A DNA stretch of 64,000 nucleotides. It comes from Rhodopseudomonas pseudopalustris. Lineage in GTDB: Bacteria; Pseudomonadota; Alphaproteobacteria; Rhizobiales; Xanthobacteraceae. Shown piece after piece: positions 14,914 to 24,398 of the stretch; within the stretch, counting starts at the first letter, position 1, and each line of letters starts with the position of its first letter. The stretch spans positions 1-64,000 of the forward strand of contig NZ_FODT01000013.1 of assembly GCF_900110435.1 (NCBI RefSeq), written 5' to 3'. The position numbers and the translations under genes are program-made. The notes beneath the pieces are model-generated. The model did no database searches, was not told the DNA's origin, and saw only the letters and a program-made list of their open reading frames with translations.

Positions 14914-16713
14914 ATGACTGAAACCATCGCCGAGATCGTCGCCGCCCATCGCGCCGGCGCAAGCACGCCCGCGCAGACCGTGGCGCGTTGCTATCAGCGG
15001 ATCCGCGCACATAGCGATCCCGCGATCTTCATCACCCTGCGCGATGAGGCCGAGGCGGTTGCCGAAGCCGTCGCGCTCGCCGCCAGGGATCCGTCGCTGC
15101 CGCTCTATGGCGTGCCGGTTGCGGTGAAGGACAATATCGACGTCGCCGGCCTGCCGACCACGGCGGCCTGCCCGGCCTTCGCCTATCGGCCGTCGAAGGA
15201 TTCCACGGCGGTGGCGAGGCTGCGCGCCGCGGGCGCGATCGTCATCGGCAAAACCAATCTCGATCAGTTCGCCACCGGCCTCGTCGGCGTGCGGTCGCCC
15301 TACGGGATTCCACGCAACGCAATGCGTCCTGACCTCGTGCCCGGCGGTTCGAGTTCGGGATCGGCCGTCGCGGTCGCGGCCGGCCTCGTGCCGCTGTCGC
15401 TCGGCACCGACACCGCTGGCTCCGGCCGCGTGCCGGCGATGCTCAACAACATCGTCGGGCTGAAGCCCAGCCTCGGCCTGATCTCGACCACAGGCCTCGT
15501 ACCGGCTTGCCGCACGCTGGATTGCATTTCGGTGTTCGCGCTGACGGTCGACGACGCGATGACCGCGCTGCGCGTGATGGGCGTCCCGGACGCCGCCGAT
15601 CCCTATTCACGCGATCGGGCTCTTGCGACGATGACGGCCCCCCCGGTCAGGCTGCGGCTCGGCGTGCCGCGACGCGACCAATGGCAATTCTTCGGTGATC
15701 AGCAAGCCGAACAAGCCTATGCCGACGCGCTGCAGCGCTGGACGACGCTCGGCGCGGAATTGATCGACGTCGATATCGAGCCGCTCTACGAGACCGCGCG
15801 TTTGCTCTATGAAGGACCGTGGGTCGCCGAGCGCTATCTTGCCATTCGCGAGTTGATCGACACGACGCCCGACGCGGTGCATCCGGTGACGCGGGCAATC
15901 ACGCTGGGCGGCAAGGGGATCACCGCGGCCGACACCTTCGCCGCGCTCTATCGCCTGCAGGCGCTGCGCAGGATCGCGGAGCCGGCCTTCGCCGCAATCG
16001 ATGCGCTGGTTCTGCCGACCGCGCCGACCGCCTACACGGTCGATGAGGTGCTCGCCGAGCCGATCGCACTCAACAGCCGGCTCGGCACCTACACCAACTT
16101 CGTCAATCTGCTCGACCTTTGCGGCCTCGCGCTGCCCGCCTCGATTCGCGCCGACGGGATTCCGTTCGGCATCACTTTGCTGGCGCCGGGTGGCCGCGAT
16201 GCACAGCTCGCCAGGATCGGACGGCTCTTCCACGCCGATACCGCACTGCCGATGGGGGCCACGGGGCGGATGCAGCCCAATCTCACTCCGCTGGACTCGC
16301 CAGAGGACAAGGATTCGATTGCGATCGCCGTGGTCGGCGCGCATCTGTCCGGCATGGCGCTGAACGGCGAACTCACCACGCCCGGCGGCCGGCTCGTACG
16401 CGCGACGACGACTGCGCCGGACTACAAGCTCTATGCGTTGAAGGGCACCACGCCGCCGAAACCTGGCATGTTGCGCGTCGCCCCCGGCACGGGCGCCGCG
16501 ATCGCTGTCGAAGTGTGGTCGCTGTCGCCCGCCGCATTCGGGCATTTCGTCGGCGCGATCCCGCAGCCGCTGTCGATCGGTACCGTCACGTTGGCGGACG
16601 GCGCAAAGGTCAAGGGCTTTCTCGTCGAGCCAGCGGCGCTCGACGGCGCCCGGGAGATCACGCATTTCGGCGGCTGGCGCGCTTACATGGCGGAGCTGGC
16701 CGCAACCGGGTGA
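14914..16713 (+). CDS. atzF: Allophanate hydrolase (AtzF type)
   Basis: It hydrolyses allophanate to ammonium and carbon dioxide, the last step of urea-carboxylase, biuret or s-triazine nitrogen use. The amidase domain has the Ser-cisSer-Lys triad: VAVKDNID (Lys), GGSSSGSAV (cis-Ser) and GTDTAGSGRVPAM (nucleophile Ser). It is followed by the C-terminal domain (about 450-599) typical of full-length allophanate hydrolases. The 599 residues match the family. ATG 14914 is chosen because GGAG lies seven bases ahead; an in-frame GTG at 14902 is less likely. No urea carboxylase is encoded in the window, which leaves the source of allophanate open. Confidence 0.93.
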   Translation: MTETIAEIVAAHRAGASTPAQTVARCYQRIRAHSDPAIFITLRDEAEAVAEAVALAARDPSLPLYGVPVAVKDNIDVAGLPTTAACPAFAYRPSKDSTAVARLRAAGAIVIGKTNLDQFATGLVGVRSPYGIPRNAMRPDLVPGGSSSGSAVAVAAGLVPLSLGTDTAGSGRVPAMLNNIVGLKPSLGLISTTGLVPACRTLDCISVFALTVDDAMTALRVMGVPDAADPYSRDRALATMTAPPVRLRLGVPRRDQWQFFGDQQAEQAYADALQRWTTLGAELIDVDIEPLYETARLLYEGPWVAERYLAIRELIDTTPDAVHPVTRAITLGGKGITAADTFAALYRLQALRRIAEPAFAAIDALVLPTAPTAYTVDEVLAEPIALNSRLGTYTNFVNLLDLCGLALPASIRADGIPFGITLLAPGGRDAQLARIGRLFHADTALPMGATGRMQPNLTPLDSPEDKDSIAIAVVGAHLSGMALNGELTTPGGRLVRATTTAPDYKLYALKGTTPPKPGMLRVAPGTGAAIAVEVWSLSPAAFGHFVGAIPQPLSIGTVTLADGAKVKGFLVEPAALDGAREITHFGGWRAYMAELAATG

Positions 16714-16914
16714 GATGCGGAAGCGCAAGGAGCATTCGACAGCAGCGGCTGGGCAGCCGAATGACACCAGACCGGGAAGCAGAGCTCGACGTTTGATCCT
16801 TCCGACCGCCAAAGCTGGCGTCAGCGCAGGGCTGTCAGTCGAATCCGGTTGATACTTGCGCTCGATTTTTCTCGCTTTGAATGTATGGTCCGAGGAATGT
16901 CAAAGAGGAATCGC

Positions 16915-17718
16915 ATGACGCGCAGAGCGGTTGTTGGCGTGATCGGCAACGCCCATCTCGTCGAAAACCGGTTTGCGGTCCAGCACGTCGGCGAGCGCAA
17001 TCTCCGCGCGGTGTCCGAGGTGGCCAACGCGCTGCCGCTGATGTTCGCCGGATGTTCCGAGATCACTGATATGGAGGAGCTGCTCGATATCGTCGACGGC
17101 ATCCTGCTCACCGGCGGGCGAGCAAACGTGCATCCGGCCCATTTCAACGCCGAGCCCCATCCGCGCCACGAGCCCTATGACGAAGCCCGCGACTCGCTGG
17201 CGCTGAATCTGGTGCGCACCTGCGTCGACCGCGGCATCCCGCTGCTCGGCATCTGCCGTGGTCTCCAGGAGATGAACGTCGCCTATGGCGGGTCATTGCA
17301 TCCGGAAATCCGCGAGCTTCCCGGCCGGATGAATCATCGCATGCCGCGGCTCGAGAGCGGCGAAATCCATCCCGATGCGACCGTGGTGTTCGCCGATCGT
17401 CACGACGTCCAGCTCAAGCCGGGAGGCGTGTTCGCCAAGCTGTTCGGCCGAGACCAGATCCGGGTCAACTCGCTCCACGGCCAGGGCATCCTCGAGCCCG
17501 GCGGTCGAGTCGTGATCGAAGGGATCGCCGAGGACGGCACGATCGAGGCGATCTGCATCGAAGGCGCGCCCGGCTTCGCACTCGGCGTCCAATGGCACGC
17601 CGAATACGACCCGCAGCACAACCCGATCAACCGCGCGATCTTTCTCGCCTTCGGCGAGGCGTTGCGCGCGCATCAACTCCGCCGTCATCAGCCGACCGGA
17701 CTGAGGAAATCAGGTTAG
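16915..17718 (+). CDS. Class C26 glutamine-amidotransferase-like hydrolase (gamma-glutamyl-GABA hydrolase type)
   Basis: A 267-residue stand-alone class-I amidotransferase fold. The nucleophile Cys is in LLGICRGLQEMNVAYGG and the catalytic His in GVQWHAEYDP; DGILLTGGRANVHP is the usual upstream glycine loop. Relatives include PuuD, which cleaves gamma-glutamyl-GABA in putrescine breakdown. It lies 201 bases after atzF in the same orientation and may share the GntR-controlled nitrogen-scavenging role. Several in-frame starts exist (16849, 16897); ATG 16915 is best placed after AGAGGA. Confidence 0.85.
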   Translation: MTRRAVVGVIGNAHLVENRFAVQHVGERNLRAVSEVANALPLMFAGCSEITDMEELLDIVDGILLTGGRANVHPAHFNAEPHPRHEPYDEARDSLALNLVRTCVDRGIPLLGICRGLQEMNVAYGGSLHPEIRELPGRMNHRMPRLESGEIHPDATVVFADRHDVQLKPGGVFAKLFGRDQIRVNSLHGQGILEPGGRVVIEGIAEDGTIEAICIEGAPGFALGVQWHAEYDPQHNPINRAIFLAFGEALRAHQLRRHQPTGLRKSG

Positions 17719-17794
17719 CGATTTTCTTATTTTGGCCATCGTGGCCAGCCGTCGGTTGCCCGATGCCGCGAGCAGTCGCTCATTGCCCGAAATG

Positions 17795-17823
17795 AAACGA
17801 GCGCCTCGCGGCGCTCGTTTTGT
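17795..17823 (+). terminator. Intrinsic terminator between the C26 hydrolase gene and ilvD
   Basis: An 11-bp perfect stem (17795-17805 with 17810-17820) with a four-base loop is followed by TTTTGT on the plus strand. It sits between convergent genes and probably stops the rightward transcript; the leftward side has no T-run. Confidence 0.8.
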
Positions 17824-17870
17824 CGTTTCGACGTTGGCAGCCACGACATTGGGCCACCGGTCGGCGAGTG

Positions 17871-19730
17871 TTATCTGCCTTTTCCCAGCCGGCGATTGAC
17901 GTCGCGTACTGCGCCGTTCGCCGCGCTTGTGGTCAGCGCAGCGTAGGCCTGCAGTGCAGCAGAGACCACGCGGTTGCGGTCCTTCGGCTGCCAAGCCTTG
18001 TCGCCGCGCGCCTGCTCCTCTTCGCTGCGTCGCGCCAATTCGTCGGCGGAAACGTCGAGGTTGATGCTGCGGTTGGGGATGTCGATCGCGACGCGATCGC
18101 CATCGCGGACCAGACCGATCAGTCCGCCTTCGGCCGCTTCCGGCGAAACGTGACCGATCGAAAGCCCCGAGGTGCCGCCTGAAAAACGGCCATCGGTGAT
18201 CAAGGCGCATGCCTTGCCGAGGCCTTTCGACTTCAGATAGCTGGTCGGATACAGCATCTCCTGCATGCCCGGTCCGCCGCGCGGTCCTTCGTAGCGGATG
18301 ACGATGACGTCGCCGGCGACAATCTTGTTGCCGAGGATCGCCGACACCGCATCGTCCTGACTCTCGAACACTTTCGCCGGACCGGAGAAGGTCAGGATCG
18401 AGGCGTCGACGCCCGCGGTCTTCACGATGCAGCCGTCTTCGGCGATGTTGCCGTACAGCACGGCGAGACCGCCGTCCTTGCTGAAGGCATGCTCCGCGTC
18501 GCGGATCACGCCCTTCTGCCGGTCGAGGTCGAGCTCGTCGTAGCGGCGGTCCTGGCTGAACGCGACCTGGGTCGGCACGCCGCCCGGCGCGGCGCGGTAG
18601 AAGGTGCGGACCGCTTCGCTGTTGCTCTGGCGGATGTCCCAACGCGCCAGTGCGGCACCGAGCGTCTCGGAATGCACCGTCGGGCAGGAATTGTGGATCA
18701 GCCCGGCGCGATCGAGCTCGCCGAGGATCGCCATGATGCCGCCGGCGCGATGCACGTCCTCCATGTGAACGTCGGACACCGACGGGGCGATCTTGCTCAG
18801 GCACGGCACCTTACGCGACAGCCGGTCGATGTCCTTCATCGAGAAGTCGAGTTCGGCCTCGCGCGCCGCGGCGAGCAGATGCAGCACCGTGTTGGTCGAA
18901 CCGCCCATCGCGATGTCGAGCGTCATCGCGTTCTCGAACGCTTTGAAGCTGGCGACGTTGCGCGGCAGCACGGATTCGTCGTCCCCCTCGTAGTAGCGAC
19001 GTGCAAGATCGACGATGGTGTGACCGGCCTCGACGAACAGCCGCTTGCGATCGGCATGGGTGGCGAGCACCGAGCCATTGCCGGGCAGCGCGAGACCCAG
19101 CGCCTCGGCGAGGCAGTTCATCGAGTTGGCGGTGAACATGCCCGAACACGAGCCGCAGGTCGGGCACGCCGAGCGCTCCATCACCTGCACATCGGCATCG
19201 CTCATATTGCTGTCGGCGGCCGCGACCATGGCGTCGATCAGGTCGACGGCGTGTGTCTTGCCATTCAGCACCACCTTGCCGGCTTCCATCGGGCCGCCGG
19301 AGACGAACACCGCGGGGATGTTCAGCCGCATCGCGGCCATCAGCATGCCGGGGGTGATCTTGTCACAGTTCGAAATGCAAACCATGGCGTCGGCGCAGTG
19401 CGCGTTGACCATGTATTCGACGCTGTCGGCGATCAGTTCGCGCGACGGCAGGCTGTACAGCATTCCGCCGTGCCCCATCGCGATGCCATCGTCGACCGCG
19501 ATGGTGTTGAACTCCTTGGCGACACCGCCGGCGGCCTCGATCTCGCGCGCAACGAGCTGCCCGAGGTCCTTCAGATGAACGTGGCCCGGCACGAACTGCG
19601 TGAACGAGTTGACGACGGCGATGATCGGCTTGCCGAAATCGGAATCCTTCATGCCGGTGGCGCGCCACAGGCCGCGCGCGCCGGCCATGTTGCGGCCGTG
19701 AGTGGTCGTTCGGGATCGATAGACAGGCAT
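17871..19730 (-). CDS. ilvD: Dihydroxy-acid dehydratase
   Basis: It catalyses the fourth step of valine and isoleucine synthesis, dehydrating 2,3-dihydroxy-3-methyl acids. The 619 residues match the long E. coli-type enzyme. The iron-sulfur ligands are visible in [12 protein letters not shown] and [26 protein letters not shown] is the N-terminal signature, and [15 protein letters not shown] is the C-terminal one. It appears monocistronic. An unremarkable 335-base gap separates it from the Crp-family gene upstream. Confidence 0.97.
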   Translation of the reverse strand: MPVYRSRTTTHGRNMAGARGLWRATGMKDSDFGKPIIAVVNSFTQFVPGHVHLKDLGQLVAREIEAAGGVAKEFNTIAVDDGIAMGHGGMLYSLPSRELIADSVEYMVNAHCADAMVCISNCDKITPGMLMAAMRLNIPAVFVSGGPMEAGKVVLNGKTHAVDLIDAMVAAADSNMSDADVQVMERSACPTCGSCSGMFTANSMNCLAEALGLALPGNGSVLATHADRKRLFVEAGHTIVDLARRYYEGDDESVLPRNVASFKAFENAMTLDIAMGGSTNTVLHLLAAAREAELDFSMKDIDRLSRKVPCLSKIAPSVSDVHMEDVHRAGGIMAILGELDRAGLIHNSCPTVHSETLGAALARWDIRQSNSEAVRTFYRAAPGGVPTQVAFSQDRRYDELDLDRQKGVIRDAEHAFSKDGGLAVLYGNIAEDGCIVKTAGVDASILTFSGPAKVFESQDDAVSAILGNKIVAGDVIVIRYEGPRGGPGMQEMLYPTSYLKSKGLGKACALITDGRFSGGTSGLSIGHVSPEAAEGGLIGLVRDGDRVAIDIPNRSINLDVSADELARRSEEEQARGDKAWQPKDRNRVVSAALQAYAALTTSAANGAVRDVNRRLGKGR

Positions 19731-20065
19731 GATGGAGATCCGTGAAAATGTCCGTCGCCGGTCACGGGCGCCAGCAACCGCATTCAGCGCCCGACGCGAC
19801 GGACCGTTGCAATCGTCGTCAGGGACGAAGCCTTACTTGAGATCAGGCGGTCCCTCAATGGTCGGGGGCGCGTTGCCGCATTACGTCGATGCGCGTTGCA
19901 GCGCAGCAAAGGACCGATTGCGGGCGGCAGGCGTTCGGCGCGCCAACAGGCGCAGACGCGGACGCCCCAGGAAGCCTACCACCGAGCGTATCGCATTATG
20001 CACGTCATGGTTGAATTCACGGCCCATTCAACGCCGCTTTCCAGACCTCGGAAACACGGTACTGC
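19731..20065. other. Intergenic region with no recognised gene
   Basis: Open frames here are short and lack family-like sequence on either strand. The ilvD promoter should lie in the left part. I see no clear operator or strong hairpin. Confidence 0.5.
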
Positions 20066-20806
20066 TCAGCCGTCGACGATTGCCGGAGGTTTCTTGAGGT
20101 GAAGATAGCTCGGGTCGAACTGGCCGATGTCGGCGAGCCTGGGCCAGTCGAGCATCTCGAGCTCACCGCCGCGGAATTCGATCATCCGTGCGACGCGCAG
20201 ATCAGCCAGTGTCCGATTGACCGTCGCAATCGCCATCCCCAAGGTCTCGCCGAGCTGCGCCAGGCCGATCGGCAGCGCCATCACCCTGCCGCGGGTCAGG
20301 CGCGACGCCTCGGCGCGGTAGAACAACTCGCAGAACAGATGCGCCATCCGTGCGGTCATGTCGCGCGCGCTGTTGTTGGTGATCGCCTCGCGGAAAATCG
20401 CGGCATCGATCAGCGTCTCACGCCAGATGGCAAAACCGATTTGCGGTCGCACCTCGAACGTCCGCGTCAGTTGCTTGTGCGGGATCGACGCCACCACAGC
20501 ACTGCCGATCGCGCAGACCGCGTGATCCATCCGGTCGAGAAACAGTGTTTGAGAGTCCGGCATGTCGCCGGCCATGTGAAACGACAGATACTGCCTGCGG
20601 CCATTCGGCATCAGATGATAGCGGCCGACCATGCCCTCGACGACGAGCGCCGAGACTTTCGGCGTGTCGCCCTGCCGGATGAAGTCCTCGTTGCGGCCAA
20701 GCTCGCGAACCGTGAAGCTGAGCGATTGGACCGCCAAAGCATCGTCGACGCCGATCCGCGAATGCTCTTTGAGCTTGTCGATCAAGATGCGGTGAACCCT
20801 GTCCAA
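20066..20806 (-). CDS. Crp/Fnr-family transcriptional regulator
   Basis: A 246-residue regulator with an N-terminal cyclic-nucleotide-binding-like beta barrel (FIRQGDTPKVSALVVEGMVG, then RYHLMPNGRRQYLSFHMAGD) and a C-terminal winged helix (LTRGRVMALPIGLAQLGETL, then GMAIATVNRTLADLR). It has no N-terminal Fnr-type cysteine cluster. The longer reading starts at GTG 20857. I prefer TTG 20806, because GGAGG lies six bases before it, the result begins close to the usual I-L-I-x-K-L start of this family, and the extra 17 codons overlap a perfect inverted repeat. The target genes are unknown. Confidence 0.85.
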   Translation of the reverse strand: MDRVHRILIDKLKEHSRIGVDDALAVQSLSFTVRELGRNEDFIRQGDTPKVSALVVEGMVGRYHLMPNGRRQYLSFHMAGDMPDSQTLFLDRMDHAVCAIGSAVVASIPHKQLTRTFEVRPQIGFAIWRETLIDAAIFREAITNNSARDMTARMAHLFCELFYRAEASRLTRGRVMALPIGLAQLGETLGMAIATVNRTLADLRVARMIEFRGGELEMLDWPRLADIGQFDPSYLHLKKPPAIVDG

Positions 20807-20825
20807 GCCGGCCTCCGTGAGAAAT

Positions 20826-20841
20826 CGTATCAAATGATACG
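20826..20841. promoter_or_regulatory. CGTATCA-AA-TGATACG inverted repeat upstream of the Crp-family gene
   Basis: Seven-base perfect arms are separated by two bases, 20 bases before the preferred TTG start. It could be an autoregulatory operator. It does not match the Fnr (TTGAT-N4-ATCAA) or Crp (TGTGA-N6-TCACA) consensus closely. Confidence 0.4.
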
Positions 20842-20976
20842 ACCACCGTGTCTCCACACGACTAAACTCTCCAACCGGCAGCGGGTTTCAATCGAGTGGC
20901 GGTCTCCCGACGAAATGTCGGACCGCGTTCTCAAGGCAGACCAACGCTCACAGGACAGCACTCAGGGGACTTTTAT

Positions 20977-21201
20977 TTGCCCGCCAAGGATTTTCTCGAT
21001 CGGATCAGCCGGTTCTTCGAAGGGCCCAGCGAACATTTCGATTCGCTCGCCGATGCCATCGCCAAAGGGCGGTTGAAGCATCCGGTGAAGCCGATGACCG
21101 ACCACGAGCTGGCGCTGGCGATTCGAGAATTCCGCAACGTGCCGCCGTCGCCCGATACGATCGACAAGCTCGGCGCAGATCTGGCGAAAGACAGAGATTG
21201 A
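20977..21201 (+). CDS. Small conserved-looking hypothetical protein
   Basis: A 74-residue protein starting at TTG 20977 with AGGGGA seven bases ahead; an ATG further up (20896) is in frame but has no ribosome site. The content is amphipathic and rich in helix formers: AKDFLDRISRFFEGPSEHFD, then DAIAKGRLKHPVKPMTDHEL and REFRNVPPSPDTIDKLGADL. No family is recognised. It stands alone between the divergent Crp-family gene and the next leftward gene. Confidence 0.5.
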   Translation: MPAKDFLDRISRFFEGPSEHFDSLADAIAKGRLKHPVKPMTDHELALAIREFRNVPPSPDTIDKLGADLAKDRD

Positions 21202-21242
21202 CGCTAGCGGGCCGGCTTCGCGCCGAGCCGCATGGCTGTTCC

Positions 21243-21707
21243 TCAGGGGCGGGACGCCGCGCCTTTCGCCGGCTTTCCGCCCGGCGAGGCGATTCCTTCG
21301 CGCGGTCGAGTCCGTCCGCCCTGGATGAGCGTCAACTGCGGTCGCGATTGCGAGGTCGTCAGCAAATCGGACTGGAATTCCCAACCATCGAGCTGTTCGG
21401 CCGCCGGTACGGGCGGCCCGGCGCGCTCGTCTTCGCGAACGACGTCGGCGGCGAGCACGTGCCGATCCTCGAGCCGATCGAGCATGGCGCGGCCGGCAGC
21501 CGTGATTCGCCAGCCGAGCGCATCACGAACAACGAGCTTCTGACTGAAGATATCGAGCCCCTGCACGCGCGCAGCCAGCCTACGCATACGGGTGGTCCAG
21601 TCGTCACTGCCGGACAGGACGGCGAGGTCCGCATTCAAGGACGCAGGTGCAGCGAAGCCGTCGGGATAACTCGACAGGACCTTCAAGATCGCCACATGCA
21701 CCGACAC
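21243..21707 (-). CDS. Conserved hypothetical protein, winged-helix-like N-terminal part
   Basis: A 154-residue protein. The N-terminal 85 residues (VHVAILKVLSSYPDGFAAPA, then LNADLAVLSGSDDWTTRMRR and DIFSQKLVVRD) look like a winged-helix domain of a type I recall from Bradyrhizobiaceae, followed by a disordered proline- and glycine-rich tail. GTG 21707 follows GGAG by eight bases and is preferred to GTG 21716. The function is unknown. Confidence 0.6.
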   Translation of the reverse strand: MSVHVAILKVLSSYPDGFAAPASLNADLAVLSGSDDWTTRMRRLAARVQGLDIFSQKLVVRDALGWRITAAGRAMLDRLEDRHVLAADVVREDERAGPPVPAAEQLDGWEFQSDLLTTSQSRPQLTLIQGGRTRPREGIASPGGKPAKGAASRP

Positions 21708-21941
21708 AACAAGCACTCCGACTCAATCAATCAAAGTATCTGCGCATCTACAGCAAAAGCCAGCGAGCCGATACTTATCCACAATGTCAGGAAGAACGAG
21801 TCGCTGGCCCGCCTTAAAGCGGCGTGGCGAATCACGCTGCACTGCAAAAGCCGGCGCGATTGACTTCTCCCCAGGCCCCGCTTTCACTCAAGAAACGCCC
21901 AGCCAGCCACAAGAGCCGGCGGAAGCATGAGGGAGGACAGG

Positions 21942-23468
21942 ATGAACTTCGCTTATTTCGACTGGATCAACCATCACGCCGAAGTTCGTCCCGACCGGAC
22001 CGCGCTGATCGATCTGGCGACGCAACGCCGGCTCACTTATCGCGCGCTCGACGATCGGGTCGATCGCCTCGCCTCACACTTGGCGACGCTCGGCGTCGGC
22101 CGTGGCGATCGCGTCGCGGTGCTCGCCGCAAACATCACCGAGACGCTGGAGGTGCAATTCGCCTGCTTTCGGCTCGGCGCAATCTTCGTGCCGCTGAACA
22201 TCCGGCTCACAGTGCACGAACTGGCTTTCATTCTCGGCGACGCCACGCCGCGGGTGCTCACGCACGATCAGGATTCCGCCGTGATGGCGCACGAACTTCA
22301 GACGAAGTGCACCATCGCTCATCTGCTCGCATTTGGCGCGCCCTATGAAGCGGCGCTGGCGAACTCGCCGCGTCTGGGCGCAGCGGAAGCGGTGACGCTC
22401 GATGACGTCTCCACCATCATGTACACGTCGGGCACCACCGGCAAACCGAAGGGAGCCATGATCACCCACGGCATGACCTTCATCAACGCTGTCAATCTGG
22501 GCATCCCGGCGTTCGTTTCGCAGCGGACGGTGTTTCTCTGCGTGCTGCCGCTGTTCCACACCGGCGGACTGAACTGCTACACTAATCCGGTGTTGCACGC
22601 TGGCGGCACCGTGATCCTGATGCGGGCGTTCGATCCCGGCGCGGCGCTGAAGATCATCGGCGACCCGGCGATCGGCCTGACGCACTTTTTCGGTGTGCCG
22701 TCGATCTATCAGTTCATGTGCCAGCACCCGGCCTTCGCCGAAACCGATCTGTCGCGGCTGCAGCTCGCAGGCGTCGGCGGCGCGCCGATGCCAGTGCCTC
22801 TTCTGCGAATCTGGCAGGATCGCGGCTGCGCCCTGGTGCAAGGCTACGGCATGACCGAGACCAGCCCGGCTGTGTTGATTCTGGATTCAGACGACGCCGC
22901 GCGGAAAGCCGGATCGGCGGGCAAGCCGGTGTTGCACGCCGATCTCAAGATCGTCGGGGTCGACGGCGAGCCGGTGAATCCCGGCGACATGGGCGAATTG
23001 TGGGTGAAGGGCCCGAACATCACGCCCGGCTACTGGAATAGGCCCGACGCCAATCGCACCAGTTTCACCGATGGCTGGCTGCACACCGGCGACGCCGCGC
23101 GAGTCGACGACGAGGGCTTCTACTACATCGTCGATCGCACCAAGGACATGTACATTTCCGGCGGCGAAAACGTCTATCCGGCCGAGGTCGAGGACGTGCT
23201 GTATCAATTGCCGGAGGTCGCCGAAGCCGCGGTGATCGGCGCGCCCGACCCGCAATGGGGCGAGACCGGCGTCGCGATCATCGCGATCAAGAATGGACAC
23301 GACCTCCCTGAGACCAAGCTGCTGGCGCATTGCCGTGAACGATTGGCGCGGTTCAAATGCCCGCAACGGGTGGTTTTCGTCGAGGCGCTGCCGCGCAACG
23401 CCACCGGAAAGGTGCACAAACCGACTCTGCGTGAGCGCTTCCTCGCGCGCGAAAGCGCCGACGCCTGA
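21942..23468 (+). CDS. Class I adenylate-forming acyl-CoA synthetase (first copy)
   Basis: It activates a carboxylic acid to its CoA thioester through an acyl-AMP. The 508 residues show all core motifs: MYTSGTTGKPKGAM (P-loop), VLPLFHTGGLN, QGYGMTETSP (A5), DGWLHTGDAAR (A7), IVDRTKDMYISGGENVYP (A8 hinge) and the late lysine in NATGKVHKP (A10). The substrate is unknown; size and style match medium- or long-chain fatty-acid or aryl-acid ligases of R. palustris. ATG 21942 follows a strong GGGAGGA. It is convergent with the beta-oxidation cluster, with a 98-bp repeat in between, and may feed that pathway. Confidence 0.92.
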   Translation: MNFAYFDWINHHAEVRPDRTALIDLATQRRLTYRALDDRVDRLASHLATLGVGRGDRVAVLAANITETLEVQFACFRLGAIFVPLNIRLTVHELAFILGDATPRVLTHDQDSAVMAHELQTKCTIAHLLAFGAPYEAALANSPRLGAAEAVTLDDVSTIMYTSGTTGKPKGAMITHGMTFINAVNLGIPAFVSQRTVFLCVLPLFHTGGLNCYTNPVLHAGGTVILMRAFDPGAALKIIGDPAIGLTHFFGVPSIYQFMCQHPAFAETDLSRLQLAGVGGAPMPVPLLRIWQDRGCALVQGYGMTETSPAVLILDSDDAARKAGSAGKPVLHADLKIVGVDGEPVNPGDMGELWVKGPNITPGYWNRPDANRTSFTDGWLHTGDAARVDDEGFYYIVDRTKDMYISGGENVYPAEVEDVLYQLPEVAEAAVIGAPDPQWGETGVAIIAIKNGHDLPETKLLAHCRERLARFKCPQRVVFVEALPRNATGKVHKPTLRERFLARESADA

Positions 23469-23565
23469 GCGCTTTCGAGCGAAGTGGAAACCGGTTCGCG
23501 TGAAGAACGCGTCAGAACAAAAAGTTAGAGCTCCGGTTCTGATTCTATCAGAACCGGAAACGCTG
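23468..23565. repeat. 98-bp dispersed palindromic repeat, copy 1
   Basis: It starts within the last codon of the acyl-CoA ligase gene and ends 12 bases before the enoyl-CoA hydratase stop. A second copy of the same length lies at 50001-50098. The 3' half folds into a perfect 12-bp hairpin (23532-23543 with 23547-23558, three-base loop). It sits between convergent genes and could serve as a bidirectional terminator. Confidence 0.8.
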
Positions 23566-23577
23566 TGAGCCGCGGCT

Positions 23578-24354
23578 TTATCGTCCGGTGAAGCGCGGCG
23601 CGCGCTTTTCGACGAATGCCATCGCGCCCTCACGCAAATCGGCAGTGGCGAACGCCCTGCCCTGACGCTCGGCCTCGTCGTCGAGCGTGTCGGCGAGCGG
23701 CGCGCTCCATGCGATTTCGATCTGTCGCTTGATCAGGCCGATACCGATCGGCGGCCCATCGGCGAGCTGCTGTGCGATCGCCATCGCCTCTTTCATCAGT
23801 TCGGAATCCTCGACCGCCTGGAAGATCAGGCCCCATTGCGCCGCTTGTTCGGCACTGAGCGGCCGGCCGAGCAACGCCAACGCCCGCGCCCGCGCCACGC
23901 CGATCGAGCGCTGCAGAAACAGCGAGGTGCCGGCATCGAGCGCGGCGCCGAGCCGGACGAAGCTCAGCACGAACTTCGCCGAGCGCGCGGCGAGCACGAT
24001 GTCGCCTGCGAGCGCGAGGCCGACACCGGCGCCCGCCGCGGCGCCGTTGACTGCCACGACGATCGGCTTGTCCGCGTTGCGCATCGCCTCGAGCACCGGG
24101 CTGAGTTCGGCGCGCATCCACGGCGCGACATTCGCGCCGGCACTGAACGTGTCGCCGCCGAGTTCGGCGCCGGCGCAGAAGCCCTTGCCGGCGCCGGTCA
24201 GCAGGATCGCCCGTACGGAGGCATCGGCCAGCGCCGCGGTCAGCGCGGCGTTCAGATCGCCGAGCAGACCGGGACGCATCGCGTTGTATTGCTCCGGATT
24301 ATCGAGTGTAAGCACCGCGACCGCGCCGCGCTGCTCCGATACGACCCACGCCAT
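23578..24354 (-). CDS. Enoyl-CoA hydratase/isomerase (crotonase family)
   Basis: A 258-residue crotonase-fold enzyme, expected to hydrate a trans-2-enoyl-CoA. The oxyanion-hole regions are GKGFCAGAELGG and VNGAAAGAGVGLALAGDIV. At the usual catalytic glutamate sites, FVLSFVRLGAALDAGTS carries L and D, so isomerase or another crotonase activity cannot be excluded. The open frame continues far upstream through the dehydrogenase gene as an out-of-frame shadow; the true start is ATG 24354 with GGGAG six bases ahead. It is the last gene of the leftward six-gene set, 44 bases after the dehydrogenase. Confidence 0.88.
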   Translation of the reverse strand: MAWVVSEQRGAVAVLTLDNPEQYNAMRPGLLGDLNAALTAALADASVRAILLTGAGKGFCAGAELGGDTFSAGANVAPWMRAELSPVLEAMRNADKPIVVAVNGAAAGAGVGLALAGDIVLAARSAKFVLSFVRLGAALDAGTSLFLQRSIGVARARALALLGRPLSAEQAAQWGLIFQAVEDSELMKEAMAIAQQLADGPPIGIGLIKRQIEIAWSAPLADTLDDEAERQGRAFATADLREGAMAFVEKRAPRFTGR

Positions 24355-24398
24355 GATGCGCTCCCTTGCCTGTTGCGATGCTGGTTCGGTGGCCGCCG

